DNA from: Plantactinospora soyae
Lineage (GTDB): Bacteria > Actinomycetota > Actinomycetes > Mycobacteriales > Micromonosporaceae
Assembly: GCF_014874095.1 (NCBI RefSeq)
Contig: NZ_JADBEB010000001.1
Coordinates: 5,642,001 to 5,706,000 of the forward strand
Direction: 5' to 3'
Length of the DNA stretch: 64,000 nucleotides
Numbering within the stretch: the first letter of the stretch is position 1; each line of letters starts with the position of its first letter. This document shows positions 63,302-64,000 of this stretch, in pieces. Under the pieces are notes generated by a model. The model ran no database searches. It was not told the DNA's origin and saw only the letters and a list, made by a program, of their open reading frames with translations. A program made the translations under genes and the position numbers.

Positions 63302-64000
63302 TTGAGCGCCACCGCGTCGGCTGTGGACACCCGGATCTACCACCGGCCGTCCGGCCTGGCCGGCGACCATCTCGCGCTGGCCACCTCCACGCCTGACCAG
63401 GTCCGGGAGCAGACGTTCTACTCCGGCTTCGTGCGTACGCCCCGGGTGGTCGCCGGTGGGCTCCTCGCGTTGGCCGACATCGCCGCCGCCGACTTCCGCC
63501 AGGCCCGGACCGACCCGTGGCGCGGCCGTGACCCGGTGGTGACCGGCGACGGCGAGCGGCTGCGGTTCGAGGCCCTCTCGATGTGCGGTGGGCTGTACGG
63601 TCGGCTCGACCTGGCCGCCGCCGAACTGGAAAGTGCCGTTACCGGCCGGGGTACGACGAACGTCGACATCAACCCGCCGCTGTACCAGGCGCTGACCAGA
63701 GTCGGTGGTGCCGACCCGCTGCGACTCTCCGTCGGTGCCGACGGCCTCACGGTCGCGACGCTCGACGGCGGCATCGTCGAGAAGAAGGTGCCGCTGCCCA
63801 CCGCCTGGCTGCGCGGGCTGGCCGAGGTGGCGGCGCGGGCGCTGCCGCTGGATCCGCGGCTGGAGATCCCGGCGGGCCGGGCCGTGGCGCTGCTCGCGGA
63901 GATGTCGGCGCGCTCGGGCCGACGGGTCCGCTGGCTGCTCCCCGCCGGCTCGGCGGTACGGGCCACCGCCGGTCCGGCACCCGGCGCCGTCTGCGTGGCC
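63302..64000 (+). CDS. Protein of unknown function, probably SWIM-cluster associated (cut by window edge)
   Basis: A frame of 233 codons starts at TTG nine bases after GGAGG and runs to the edge without a stop. It begins MSATASAVDTRIYHRPSGLA (initiator TTG) and includes FYSGFVRTPRVVAGGLLALA, TTNVDINPPLYQALTRVGG, VEKKVPLPTAWLRGLAEVAA. Similar proteins, as I recall, sit in clusters with SWIM zinc-finger and MoxR-type ATPase genes in Micromonosporaceae, but that context lies outside the window. No enzymatic motif is visible. Codon use supports it as a real gene. Confidence 0.6.
   Translation, partial: MSATASAVDTRIYHRPSGLAGDHLALATSTPDQVREQTFYSGFVRTPRVVAGGLLALADIAAADFRQARTDPWRGRDPVVTGDGERLRFEALSMCGGLYGRLDLAAAELESAVTGRGTTNVDINPPLYQALTRVGGADPLRLSVGADGLTVATLDGGIVEKKVPLPTAWLRGLAEVAARALPLDPRLEIPAGRAVALLAEMSARSGRRVRWLLPAGSAVRATAGPAPGAVCVA

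Overview
The window is high-GC DNA with actinomycete features: dense codons ending in G or C, GTG and TTG starts with GGAGG-type ribosome sites, many secreted multidomain glycosidases, Scr1-type XRE/DUF5753 regulators, a LAL-type LuxR regulator and ECF sigma factors. The gene set looks like a soil or plant-associated member of the Micromonosporaceae; that family assignment is inference. No rRNA, tRNA, insertion sequence, prophage or CRISPR array was seen.

Layout. 1-4807 (minus): urease operon ureA-B-C-E-F-G-D, with ureD cut by the left edge. 4999-9341: two divergent beta-propeller lactonase-like genes, an M23 peptidase and a GNAT acetyltransferase. 9474-13012 (minus): a large LAL regulator preceded by a secreted polyester hydrolase closely resembling actinomycete cutinases/PET hydrolases. 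13218-18514: a membrane protein of unknown role, an ECF sigma factor fused to a zinc-finger anti-sigma segment, a membrane helix and an extracellular beta-helix, and a divergent PL3 pectate lyase. 18708-26407: XRE regulator, SAM methyltransferase, secreted alpha/beta hydrolase, PhoD phosphatase and 6-phosphogluconate dehydrogenase. 26772-30285: a galactomannan divergon (GH5 mannanase-CBM2 and GH27 alpha-galactosidase-CBM13) around a perfect LacI-type operator. 30554-37156: NUDIX, GNAT, hydrolase, TetR with a palindrome on its start codon, a repeat protein, and an ECF sigma gene overlapping its likely membrane partner. 37232-44518: secreted GH95 fucosidase-like enzyme, an Hsp70-like ATPase with membrane helices, a tandem P-loop protein and a VOC protein.

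44519-60272 (plus) is the most striking block. A promoter with CCGAAA..TTTCGG palindromes leads into a sugar-binding lipoprotein, two ABC permeases, a GH127 beta-L-arabinofuranosidase, a 1579-residue glycosidase, a GH43 enzyme, a WxL-like secreted protein and a DUF916-type membrane-anchored WxL partner. The two big glycosidases share a C-terminal module of about 100 residues. Strong hairpins lie in three of the intergenic gaps. I read this as an arabinan or arabinoside utilisation system with a possible surface-display complex. 60372-64000: a P450 lacking the ExxR motif behind a 13-codon leader, an APH-like phosphotransferase, and an unfinished gene at the right edge.

Taken together, PL3, GH5, GH27, GH95, GH127 and GH43 point to plant cell-wall polysaccharide degradation under several separate regulators. 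No ATPase gene accompanies the sugar permeases, as is usual where one shared ATPase serves many transporters. Domain boundaries are by eye; no database search was run.
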